Assembly: GCA_023413555.1 (NCBI GenBank)
Contig: JAEZPG010000035.1
Location: 1 to 64,000, forward strand
Length of the DNA stretch: 64,000 nt
Direction: 5' to 3'
DNA from: Bacillota bacterium
GTDB lineage: Bacteria; Bacillota; Clostridia; Lachnospirales; Lachnospiraceae
In this document: positions 25,562 to 33,534 of the stretch, piece after piece
Numbering within the stretch: position 1 is the first letter of the stretch
Layout of the letters: every line of letters begins with the position of its first letter
Notes under the pieces: model-generated
What the model saw: only the letters and a program-made list of their open reading frames with translations
Databases searched by the model: none
Told to the model about the DNA's origin: nothing
Translations under genes and position numbers: made by a program

Positions 25562-25756
25562 ATGAAGGCTTATGTAGATAAAGATACATGTATTTCTTGT
25601 GGTTTATGTCCATCAACATGTCCGGATGTATTTCACTTTGATTCAGATGATAAGGCAGAGGCTATTGAAGATGATATCCCAGAGAATTTAATAGATGATG
25701 CTCAAGAGGCCAGAGATGGTTGCCCAGTTAGTGCTATATCAATTGATGAATCATAA
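25562..25756 (+). CDS. [4Fe-4S] ferredoxin
   Basis: A 64-residue acidic ferredoxin carrying one cluster: Cys10, Cys13, Cys16 and Cys54 (followed by Pro) match the CxxCxxC...CP single-cluster type. Cys20 is an extra cysteine in the same loop. It would serve as a low-potential electron carrier in fermentation. GGAGG precedes the ATG at 25562, a sigma-A promoter lies upstream and a strong terminator follows, so it is a single-gene unit on the plus strand. Confidence 0.93.
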   Translation: MKAYVDKDTCISCGLCPSTCPDVFHFDSDDKAEAIEDDIPENLIDDAQEARDGCPVSAISIDES

Positions 25757-25758
25757 CT

Positions 25759-25796
25759 TATTAGAACAAAGCGGACTTGTCCGCTTTGTTCTAATA
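25759..25796 (+). terminator. Terminator of the ferredoxin gene
   Basis: A perfect 18-bp stem (25759-25776 with 25779-25796) closes on a two-base gap. The tail is only weakly T-rich (TAAGAAGTTTT), but the hairpin follows the ferredoxin stop immediately. Confidence 0.7.
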
Positions 25797-25833
25797 TTAA
25801 GAAGTTTTATCCCTACGTATCTTATATGAATTA

Positions 25834-25889
25834 AAAGGAGCAATTGCTACAATTGCCGATTCCTCGGCTAACGTGCAACAGCTCCTTTC
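25834..25889 (-). terminator. Branched terminator of the hydratase gene
   Basis: On the minus strand the outer arms AAAGGAGC...GC and GC...GCTCCTTTT enclose a second small hairpin GCCGA-GGAA-TCGGC, followed by TTTTAATTC. It starts about 12 bases past the hydratase stop. Confidence 0.7.
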
Positions 25890-25900
25890 GAAAATAATTC

Positions 25901-28186
25901 TTAATTTCCAGATTTATAATAATTTATCAGACAACCACTTAATATTATTGTACGTTCATCATCTGTTAACTCTCCAAGGCCTAAATCAAATGGTATCAAT
26001 TCATCCTTTACTACATACGCCTTGACTACAGATTCTTTATTCTCAACAACTTTCTTAATGTCTTTTATATAGATATAGTCACCATTTTCAAATGGCAAAT
26101 CACCATCTAACACAAATGGCAACATACCCCAGTTAATAAGATTAGAACGATAACGCTTTGTTGCATATTCCCTTGCAATATTGGCAAGTCCACCAAGTAC
26201 TTTCTGACAGCTTGCAGCCTGTTCTCTTGCAGAGCCATCTCCAGGCTTTACAGCATAGATTACACTACCTATTTCCGTAGAGGATATGTCACAAGGGAAG
26301 CTCTTCTTAATACACTCTGCTACTTTTGTAAGCTCATCATTAGCCTCGAATATATTCTCTCCCGCGATACGGGCTTTCTCAGCCTTCTGTACCTCTTTAG
26401 CTCGTTTAACATAAGCAGGATCCTTCCTGGATAAGGTGAATTCAGCAAGGCCTAAAGGATTAGAACGATACGAGGAAGTCTCTCCAGATGGAATTAATTC
26501 ATCGGTGGTGGTAACCGGATCATGAATCACAGAAACTACCTTAAGTATTAAGTCATCCGTTAATCCAACCATTGTTGGCCAGTCTACTATATTAGGACCA
26601 AATTTAATTGGATATTCAGGCATAGCCTTTCCAATTCCATTGTAAACACGATTCTCGTAAATAGTTTTATCAAAGAAATACTTCGGTTTTGTGAAGTTTA
26701 TATCAACATCTGTAGCAGGAATTAAATAACCTTTATTAGCAGCGGTTGCAGCAATAGAACGCGCATCCATAAGAGCAACTGAAGCAATCTGACCATTGGT
26801 GATCTTGGATCCCTCTCGATTAGGGAAGTTTCTGGTGGAATGTCGAATACTCAAGCCATGATTAGCAGGAACATCTCCTGCACCAAAGCATGGTCCACAG
26901 AATGCAGTACGTATCGTGGCACCTGTTGCCATAAGATCTGCAACGCTACCATTTTTAACAAGCTCCATAAATATTGGCTGACTAGCAGGATATACACTTA
27001 AGGAGAATTCTTCAGCACCAATATTCTTTCCTTTTAATATATCAGTTGCATCACAAATATTCTCAAAGCCACCGCCTGCACATCCGGCAATTACTCCTTG
27101 CTCTACATAAAGTTTTCCGTTATGAATCTTATCTTTCAGAACGTACTTAATTTTATTATCTAAGCTAATAAGAGCTTTCTTTTCCACTTCATCTAAAATA
27201 TCATATAAATTGCTATTAAGCTCTTCTATGCTATACACATTACTTGGATGGAAAGGCATCGCAATCATAGGTTTTATTTTAGATAAATCCACATATACAA
27301 GTCCATCATAGTATGCGATATCCTTAGGTGCTAATTCCTTGTAAGCCTCTTTACGTCCATGAATTTCATAAAAATCTTCCACTTGTACATCTGTCTCCCA
27401 TACAGAGGAAAGACAGGTGGTCTCAGTTGTCATAACATCTATGCCAATTCTGTAATCAACACTCAAATTATGTACACCATCACCAATGAATTCCATTACC
27501 TTATTTTTTACATAACCGTTAGCAAATACTGTTCCAATTATGGCTAATGCTACATCCTGTGGGCCTACTCCCTTTTCAGGTTTTCCAGTCAGGAAAACAC
27601 CAACTACCTCTGGACAATTAATATCATAGGTTCTGCTTAACAACTGTTTTACAATTTCAGGTCCACCTTCTCCGATTGCCATAGTTCCTAAAGCTCCATA
27701 ACGAGTATGACTGTCGGATCCTAATAACATAGATCCACCTTCTGCAAGCATCTCTCTAGCAAATTGATGGATAACAGCTTGATGTGGTGGAACATAGATT
27801 CCTCCATATTTCTTTGCGCAGCTTAAACCAAATACATGATCATCTTCGTTTATTGTGCCACCTACAGCACACAGACTATTATGACAGTTTGTAAGGGCAT
27901 ATGGAACTGGAAATTTTTCTAACCCTGAAGCTCTTGCAGTTTGTAGAATACCTACAAAGGTAATATCATGAGAGGTTAATTTATCAAACTTAATTTTTAA
28001 TTTATCCATATTACCAGAGGTATTATGGGCCTCAAGAATATGATAAGCAATCGTATTTTTTTTCGCTTCTTCTTTTGTAATAACTCTTCCAGTTTTAGCT
28101 TCCAGTAGTTGTGTGGAATCTACTGTGGCTTCGATTAACTCTGTACCATTTATCAGATAAGCACCTTGATCAAATAGTTTTATCAT
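25901..28186 (-). CDS. Aconitase-superfamily hydratase (YbhJ-like)
   Basis: The 761-residue protein is a member of the aconitase superfamily, with the [4Fe-4S] ligands in AGCAGG (mid-protein) and FCGPCFG, and a C-terminal swivel domain. Its sequence (for example LLGSDSHTRYGALGTMAIGEGG) is closer in my memory to the uncharacterised hydratase group typified by E. coli YbhJ than to housekeeping AcnA or AcnB; this is a recollection, not an alignment. The substrate is unknown. The ATG at 28186 follows AGGAGG. No citrate synthase or isocitrate dehydrogenase gene is adjacent; it is a single-gene unit divergent from pyrBI. Confidence 0.8.
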   Translation of the reverse strand: MIKLFDQGAYLINGTELIEATVDSTQLLEAKTGRVITKEEAKKNTIAYHILEAHNTSGNMDKLKIKFDKLTSHDITFVGILQTARASGLEKFPVPYALTNCHNSLCAVGGTINEDDHVFGLSCAKKYGGIYVPPHQAVIHQFAREMLAEGGSMLLGSDSHTRYGALGTMAIGEGGPEIVKQLLSRTYDINCPEVVGVFLTGKPEKGVGPQDVALAIIGTVFANGYVKNKVMEFIGDGVHNLSVDYRIGIDVMTTETTCLSSVWETDVQVEDFYEIHGRKEAYKELAPKDIAYYDGLVYVDLSKIKPMIAMPFHPSNVYSIEELNSNLYDILDEVEKKALISLDNKIKYVLKDKIHNGKLYVEQGVIAGCAGGGFENICDATDILKGKNIGAEEFSLSVYPASQPIFMELVKNGSVADLMATGATIRTAFCGPCFGAGDVPANHGLSIRHSTRNFPNREGSKITNGQIASVALMDARSIAATAANKGYLIPATDVDINFTKPKYFFDKTIYENRVYNGIGKAMPEYPIKFGPNIVDWPTMVGLTDDLILKVVSVIHDPVTTTDELIPSGETSSYRSNPLGLAEFTLSRKDPAYVKRAKEVQKAEKARIAGENIFEANDELTKVAECIKKSFPCDISSTEIGSVIYAVKPGDGSAREQAASCQKVLGGLANIAREYATKRYRSNLINWGMLPFVLDGDLPFENGDYIYIKDIKKVVENKESVVKAYVVKDELIPFDLGLGELTDDERTIILSGCLINYYKSGN

Positions 28187-28292
28187 GTTTTCCTCCTAAA
28201 TTATACTTTTGCATAACAAATTACTCTTAATTTTTAATTATATAGATTTCTTTCTAGAGATGCAAATAAAACTTTCTTCATTTATAATTTCT

Positions 28293-28324
28293 TATTGTAA
28301 TAAATGAAACAATATATTACAATA
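28293..28324 (+). promoter_or_regulatory. Inverted repeat operator candidate upstream of pyrBI
   Basis: TATTGTAAT (28293-28301) and ATTACAATA (28316-28324) are perfect 9-bp arms 14 bases apart. They lie directly downstream of a TATAAT (28283-28288) and 35 bases before the pyrB start, where a repressor or a leader hairpin could act. No -35 element of good quality is visible. Confidence 0.4.
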
Positions 28325-28358
28325 TATAGTTGAAAAATTTAATATCAAGGAGGCACCT

Positions 28359-29279
28359 ATGAAACATATTATAAGTCCTTTGGATTTAACCGTATCTGAA
28401 CTTAATGATGTTTTATCATTGGCAGAAGACATAATTAAAGACCCTAAAAAATACTCCCACGTGTGCGTTGGTAAGAAATTAGCTACTCTATTTTATGAAC
28501 CTAGTACACGAACAAGATTAAGCTTTGAGGCTGCAATGTTGAATCTTGGTGGCAGTGTACTTGGCTTTTCTTCAGCTGATTCCTCTTCTGCATCAAAAGG
28601 AGAAAGTGTTGCAGACACAATTCGTGTTATATCAAGCTATGCTGACATATGTGCTATTCGTCATCCAAAAGAAGGTGCCCCATTGGTGGCGGCCAAGTAT
28701 TCTTCTATTCCGGTAATCAACGCCGGCGATGGTGGTCATAACCATCCTACTCAAACCCTTACTGATTTGCTAACCATCGAGAATCTAAAGGGTAAACTTT
28801 CTGATTTGACTGTTGGCCTTTGTGGTGATCTAAAATTCGGTCGTACTGTTCATTCTCTTATTAATGCCTTAGTTCGTTATCCTAATATCAAATTCGTATT
28901 AATCTCCCCTAAAGAACTTAGAATACCTACTTATATTCGCGAGGAAGTGCTAGAAGCGAATAATATTCCTTTTGAAGAGGTTCAGGTTTTGGAAGAAGTA
29001 ATGCCAAACCTTGATTTATTGTATATGACAAGAGTACAGAAGGAACGTTTTTTTAATGAAGATGATTATATACGTTTAAAGGATAGCTTTATACTGGATG
29101 CTGCTAAAATGAGATATGCGAAGCAAGACATGCTAGTATTGCACCCTCTTCCACGAGTTAATGAGATATCCACAGAAGTAGACAATGATCCAAGAGCAGT
29201 TTACTTTAAGCAGGCACAATATGGTGTTTATGTTAGGATGGCATTGATTATGAAGTTATTGGGGGTGGAATTATGCTAA
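28359..29279 (+). CDS. pyrB: Aspartate carbamoyltransferase catalytic chain
   Basis: PyrB (306 residues) makes carbamoyl-aspartate in pyrimidine synthesis. The carbamoyl-phosphate site FYEPSTRTRLSFE is at about 45-57 and HPLPR near the C-terminus. AAGGAGG precedes the ATG at 28359. pyrI overlaps its 3' end by 7 bases, so the two subunits are co-translated into the allosteric holoenzyme. The rest of the pyr pathway is outside the window. Confidence 0.98.
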   Translation: MKHIISPLDLTVSELNDVLSLAEDIIKDPKKYSHVCVGKKLATLFYEPSTRTRLSFEAAMLNLGGSVLGFSSADSSSASKGESVADTIRVISSYADICAIRHPKEGAPLVAAKYSSIPVINAGDGGHNHPTQTLTDLLTIENLKGKLSDLTVGLCGDLKFGRTVHSLINALVRYPNIKFVLISPKELRIPTYIREEVLEANNIPFEEVQVLEEVMPNLDLLYMTRVQKERFFNEDDYIRLKDSFILDAAKMRYAKQDMLVLHPLPRVNEISTEVDNDPRAVYFKQAQYGVYVRMALIMKLLGVELC

Positions 29280-29695
29280 ATATTGGTGGGTTAACAAATG
29301 GGATAGTTATAGATCATATTAAGGCGGGTAAATCTATGGAGATTTATCATTATCTTAAGCTAGATAAAATGGATTGCTGCGTAGCCATTATTAAAAATGC
29401 CAAAAGCAACAAGATGGGCAAGAAGGATATCATAAAGATTGAAGGTCCTATCAATGTCGATATTAATATGTTGGCTGTTCTTGATCATCACATTACGATT
29501 AATATAATTGAAAATGGGATTATAACAATAAAGAAAAGCCCTGAACTTCCTCTTGAGGTGACTAACATTATTAAGTGTAAAAATCCTAGATGTATTACCT
29601 CGATTGAACAGGAATTGTCACATCGTTTTCGTCTGACGAACAGAGAGAAAAGGGTATATCGCTGTATTTACTGTGATGAAGCCTTTGATGAATAA
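29273..29695 (+). CDS. pyrI: Aspartate carbamoyltransferase regulatory chain
   Basis: PyrI (140 residues) binds nucleotide effectors and, through a zinc domain, the catalytic trimers. The four zinc cysteines are Cys102, Cys107, Cys131 and Cys134 (CKNPRC...CIYC). The start overlaps the end of pyrB, which keeps subunit synthesis balanced. A PyrI-containing enzyme suggests nucleotide feedback control of the pathway. Confidence 0.97.
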   Translation: MLNIGGLTNGIVIDHIKAGKSMEIYHYLKLDKMDCCVAIIKNAKSNKMGKKDIIKIEGPINVDINMLAVLDHHITINIIENGIITIKKSPELPLEVTNIIKCKNPRCITSIEQELSHRFRLTNREKRVYRCIYCDEAFDE

Positions 29696-29710
29696 TAAAC
29701 AAATAAAAAG

Positions 29711-29757
29711 AGTGTTGCCTGATGATATTAATGGTATTATCAAGCAACACTTTTTTT
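29711..29757. terminator. Bidirectional terminator between pyrI and fhs
   Basis: AGTGTTGC pairs with GCAACACT around an AT-rich inner stem. TTTTTTT (29751-29757) follows on the plus strand and AAAAAG precedes, giving CTTTTTATTTG on the minus strand for fhs. Confidence 0.9.
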
Positions 29758-29766
29758 ATGAAGTTC

Positions 29767-31437
29767 TTAAAATAATCCAGTAATAAAACCAGCTTCATTC
29801 ACATCAATTCCTTCAGCGGCTGGCTTTTTAGGGAGGCCTGGCATAGTCATAACTGTACCAGTTATCGCCACAACAAAACCTGCTCCAGCAGAAACGTATA
29901 CTTCTCTAATATTAATGCTGAAGTCTGTAGGTCTACCAAGTTTTGTAGCATCGTCAGACAAGGAATACTGATTTTTGGCCATACATACAGGAGATTTGGA
30001 ATAACCAATCTCTTCTATCTTTGCAATTGCTTTTAGGGCAGCAGGATCATATGTAACTCCATTTGCTCCGTAAATCTCAGTTGCAATCTTTTCAATCTTT
30101 TCCATAATAGAAAGGGAATCTTCATAAAGCGGAGTAAAGTTGCTTTCTTTCTCATTCAAAGTCTGAATCACACGATTAGCAAGTTCCATTCCACCTTCTC
30201 CACCTTTTTCCCAAACCTCGGATAAAGCAAAATCACAATTTCTTTCTTCACAGAAATTCTTAACATAATCAAGTTCAGCATTTGAATCAGTTAAGAATCT
30301 ATTTAAAGTTACAACAACGGGTACATTAAACTTTTGAAGATTCTCAATATGCTTCTCAAGATTTACAATGCCCTTCCTTAAGGCATCCATATTCTCAGTA
30401 GATAGATCTGTCTTTGGAACACCACCGTTGTATTTTAATGCCCTTACGGTAGCTACTAATACAACTGCATCTGGTTTTAATCCAGCCATTCTACACTTAA
30501 TATCAAAGAATTTCTCTGCACCTAGGTCAGCACCAAAACCTGCCTCAGTAATTACATAATCGGCTAATTTTAAAGCCATCTTAGTTGCCCTTACGCTGTT
30601 ACAACCATGTGCAATATTAGCGAATGGGCCTCCATGTACTATGGCAGGAGTATGCTCTAAGGTTTGAATCAAATTAGGCTTAATAGCATCCTTAAGTAAA
30701 GCTGCCATAGAGCCTACTGCATTTAACTGACCTGCAGTTACTGGATTACCCTCATAAGTATAAGCCACGATAATATTACTTAAACGATTCTTTAAGTCCC
30801 TCATATTTTCTGCAAGGCACAAAATTGCCATAATCTCAGAGGCAACTGTAATGATAAAATGATCCTCTCTTACTACACCGTCTGCCTTTCTTCCTAGCCC
30901 TATCACGATATTACGAAGAACTCGATCATTCATATCGACACAACGTTTCCAAACGATTTGATTAGGATCTATTCCAAGGGTATTTCCCTGTTGTAAATGA
31001 TTATCCAGCATAGCAGCTAACAGATTATTGGCAGAAGTAATGGCATGAAAATCTCCAGTGAAATGAAGATTTAAGTCTTCCATAGGTACCACTTGAGCAT
31101 ATCCTCCACCTGCTGCTCCACCCTTAATACCAAAACAGGGACCTAAGGAAGGTTCTCTTAAGGCGATTACAGATTTTTTATTCATTCTACCAAAAGCTTC
31201 CCCTAAGCCTACTGTGGTTGTAGTCTTACCTTCTCCTGCTGGAGTAGGGTTAATTGCAGTAACTAAAACTAACTTTCCATCAGGGCGGTCCTTTATCTGT
31301 TCCATAAGCTCATCAGATAACTTGGCTTTATACTTACCGTAGTATTCCAAATTCTCCTCATTTATATCAAGCTTACTTGCCACCTCTTTAATATGAACTA
31401 ACTGGGCTTCCTGTGCGATTTCAATATCAGTTTTCAT
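29767..31437 (-). CDS. fhs: Formate-tetrahydrofolate ligase
   Basis: This 556-residue ATP-dependent ligase makes 10-formyl-tetrahydrofolate from formate. The P-loop TPAGEGKTTT starts at residue 65, followed by EPSLGPCFGIKGGAAGGG. The start is the ATG at 31437 (MKTDIEI), 9 bases after AGGAGG; a TTG two codons upstream is less likely. With FolD it completes formate-to-methylene-THF conversion, used for purines or as part of a methyl branch; no acetyl-CoA synthase gene is in the window. Confidence 0.98.
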   Translation of the reverse strand: MKTDIEIAQEAQLVHIKEVASKLDINEENLEYYGKYKAKLSDELMEQIKDRPDGKLVLVTAINPTPAGEGKTTTTVGLGEAFGRMNKKSVIALREPSLGPCFGIKGGAAGGGYAQVVPMEDLNLHFTGDFHAITSANNLLAAMLDNHLQQGNTLGIDPNQIVWKRCVDMNDRVLRNIVIGLGRKADGVVREDHFIITVASEIMAILCLAENMRDLKNRLSNIIVAYTYEGNPVTAGQLNAVGSMAALLKDAIKPNLIQTLEHTPAIVHGGPFANIAHGCNSVRATKMALKLADYVITEAGFGADLGAEKFFDIKCRMAGLKPDAVVLVATVRALKYNGGVPKTDLSTENMDALRKGIVNLEKHIENLQKFNVPVVVTLNRFLTDSNAELDYVKNFCEERNCDFALSEVWEKGGEGGMELANRVIQTLNEKESNFTPLYEDSLSIMEKIEKIATEIYGANGVTYDPAALKAIAKIEEIGYSKSPVCMAKNQYSLSDDATKLGRPTDFSINIREVYVSAGAGFVVAITGTVMTMPGLPKKPAAEGIDVNEAGFITGLF

Positions 31438-31587
31438 GAACAATTGCCTCCTATTTTATCAATTGTAAAGATAATAAGTCTATTATTCTATATGAATCAT
31501 TATAGCATTACTTTCTTAAAAAACTCAACTCTGGAAAATGTAGGTGTTATAATAATTATTAATTTAATTATTAAGCACTCATTCTTA

Positions 31588-32466
31588 TTAAGAATGTTTA
31601 TAATTTTTATTAAGAGTCCTTAGGATGTATTGCATATAGAGACTAATTACATCAATGTTAGTGCACTGATACAACATTCTTGCTCCAACAATATCCTCTA
31701 TCTCATTAAATAGTAAATCACCATTCTCATGAATCAAAAAATCTATTCCTACATAATCAACAGGTAAACAGTTTATTATTTTTTCAACTTGAGATACTAC
31801 CTTTTGAGTTAGCTTGTATGAAGTCACCTGTCCTCCCAACGAATAATTAGAACGAAAACCATTCGTTGCTGTTCGAAGAACTGCACCTATAATAGATTGT
31901 CCAATGACATATACTCTAAGATCCTGTCCTTTCCCTGGTATAAATGGCTGAATTACTACATCTTCACTACCCATAGTCATACAGATTTGCTTTATCTCGT
32001 CCCTATTATTCGGATGAAACAAACATACTTGATTTCCACCATGGCCATGAACTGCTTTTACCACGATTTCATCCTTACAGCTCTTAAGATAATTCTCTAA
32101 ATTATAACTAGGAACAAACTCAGTATCTGGCATTGGAACGTGAAACCCGGAGTAATACTCACAGGTCTCCCATTTGTTATTGCCAATCCTATTTACCTTA
32201 GCGTTGTTAAAAACACGTATTCTCATGGATTCTAAGTGCTTCGCCAATCTATAATCACGACATCGATTAATTGCAAAATCAACATCTTGCAGCAATTTAC
32301 CTTCTGATTTTACATATAAGAGGTTGTTATGAATCCCATAAGAAAGATTCTCATAGTATACCAGGCTTAATGTTATTCCTAATTTCACAGCTTCCCTGAA
32401 GTAGATATCAATACCACTTCGATTATATACTGCCGAACTTTTCTCATATATTATTATACCCTTCAT
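31588..32466 (-). CDS. ATP-grasp ligase, RimK-like (second of a pair)
   Basis: The 292-residue protein has an ATP-grasp fold: the lysine strand EIVVKAVHGHGGNQV, the FIPGKGQDLRVYVIG segment and the metal-binding LLFNEIEDIVG. These resemble the RimK group, which joins amino acids to peptides or cofactors. Specificity cannot be read from sequence. Its ATG (32466) directly follows the TAA of the upstream ATP-grasp gene, so the two are translated from one mRNA and probably act on the same molecule. A 17-base palindrome (CATTCTT-ATT-AAGAATG, 31580-31596) covers its stop codon. Confidence 0.85.
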   Translation of the reverse strand: MKGIIIYEKSSAVYNRSGIDIYFREAVKLGITLSLVYYENLSYGIHNNLLYVKSEGKLLQDVDFAINRCRDYRLAKHLESMRIRVFNNAKVNRIGNNKWETCEYYSGFHVPMPDTEFVPSYNLENYLKSCKDEIVVKAVHGHGGNQVCLFHPNNRDEIKQICMTMGSEDVVIQPFIPGKGQDLRVYVIGQSIIGAVLRTATNGFRSNYSLGGQVTSYKLTQKVVSQVEKIINCLPVDYVGIDFLIHENGDLLFNEIEDIVGARMLYQCTNIDVISLYMQYILRTLNKNYKHS

Positions 32467-33369
32467 TTAGCCATCACTTCTTTCCAGGAGTTTTGTCTTT
32501 ATATAAACAATAATAGAATCTGCTACATTTACGTTTGTACAATCATATATATTTTTAAAATGAGCATTAGAGTTTACTTCACAGACCAATGGGGAACCAC
32601 TTGGACCAAATAACAAATCAACTCCTCCAAAATCCAGATCAAGAGCCATACAACTTTTAATTGCAAGTTCCCGTTCCTCTAGTGTGGGTTCATAGGTCTT
32701 CATCTTACCACCAATAGTAAGATTGGCTCTAAAATCTCCTGTATCAGAACAGCGAAGCATACTTGCTACCACTTGATCTCCTACTACTTGCATTCGCACA
32801 TCTCTTCCAAAGCTAGAAGAGATACATTCCTGGAACAATAATGGTTTAGGAGAAGTTTGATTTAGTAGCTTAATTAACTCCTCTTTATTATTTGCAAGAT
32901 TGACTTGCCAGCCAAAAGAACCAAAACATTCTTTTACTACTATAGGATAACCTAGCTTTTCTTCAACGGCTTCTACAAAAGACAAATTATTGTAGCCTGG
33001 TCTTTCATAGGTTTTAGGGGCAAGAATGGTTTTAGGCATCGGAATATGATGTTTCCTTAGCTGCAAGTAGGTATAACCTTTATCGTCACACATTTCTATC
33101 GCCTTTGAGTTATTGAATAAAGGAAGGTTTAGATTTTCTAGCATTTGGGCTAATCGAATATCTTTGTCCCAAAAAAGGACAAAATCCACCTGCTCTTCTT
33201 CCTTCAATCGATCTAAATCATGTACCAGAAGTTCCGCATTGGTCTTTACTGTTAATTTTAAACCATGATACTCTCCAGCTTTATTAAACCATTGATACAG
33301 TTCACTATATTTATTTGCATTTAGAAATTGGTTAATTACTAACCAACCATGCAGTACATTATTGGACAT
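32467..33369 (-). CDS. ATP-grasp ligase, RimK-like (first of a pair)
   Basis: The 300-residue protein carries ATP-grasp elements: YPIVVKECFGSFGWQV (nucleotide-binding lysine), SSSFGRDVRMQVVGDQVVA and PLVCEVNSNAHF (metal-binding Glu and Asn). The last motif is the canonical EVN of RimK-type alpha-L-glutamate ligases and related lysine-synthesis enzymes. The start is set at 33369 (MSNNVLHG), after AAAGGAAA; a longer frame to 33414 lacks a site. It is the first gene of a two-gene unit downstream of spoIIIE, separated by a terminator. The product acted upon is not identifiable. Confidence 0.85.
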   Translation of the reverse strand: MSNNVLHGWLVINQFLNANKYSELYQWFNKAGEYHGLKLTVKTNAELLVHDLDRLKEEEQVDFVLFWDKDIRLAQMLENLNLPLFNNSKAIEMCDDKGYTYLQLRKHHIPMPKTILAPKTYERPGYNNLSFVEAVEEKLGYPIVVKECFGSFGWQVNLANNKEELIKLLNQTSPKPLLFQECISSSFGRDVRMQVVGDQVVASMLRCSDTGDFRANLTIGGKMKTYEPTLEERELAIKSCMALDLDFGGVDLLFGPSGSPLVCEVNSNAHFKNIYDCTNVNVADSIIVYIKTKLLERSDG

Positions 33370-33436
33370 AAGTTTCCTTTCTGCAACCTTATTTATTATC
33401 AGCAAATCGTGCAATTCTCATTACTATAATATAAAA

Positions 33437-33458
33437 GGCTTCCTAATAAAAGGAAGCC
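33437..33458 (-). terminator. Terminator of spoIIIE
   Basis: GGCTTCCT and AGGAAGCC form a perfect 8-bp stem with a six-base loop, followed on the minus strand by TTTTATATT. It lies 76 bases past the spoIIIE stop. Confidence 0.85.
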
Positions 33459-33534
33459 AGGAGATTACCATAGCAAGGCCAATTTCACTCATAAGACCAT
33501 CTTATGCGAAGAGTTTTGCAAATGAAACTCCTTT

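Noticed and set aside
33424..33492. A 22-codon minus-strand frame between spoIIIE and the ATP-grasp pair, considered as a precursor peptide
   Set aside because: It runs through the spoIIIE terminator hairpin, has no ribosome site, and ends upstream of any visible promoter for the ligases.
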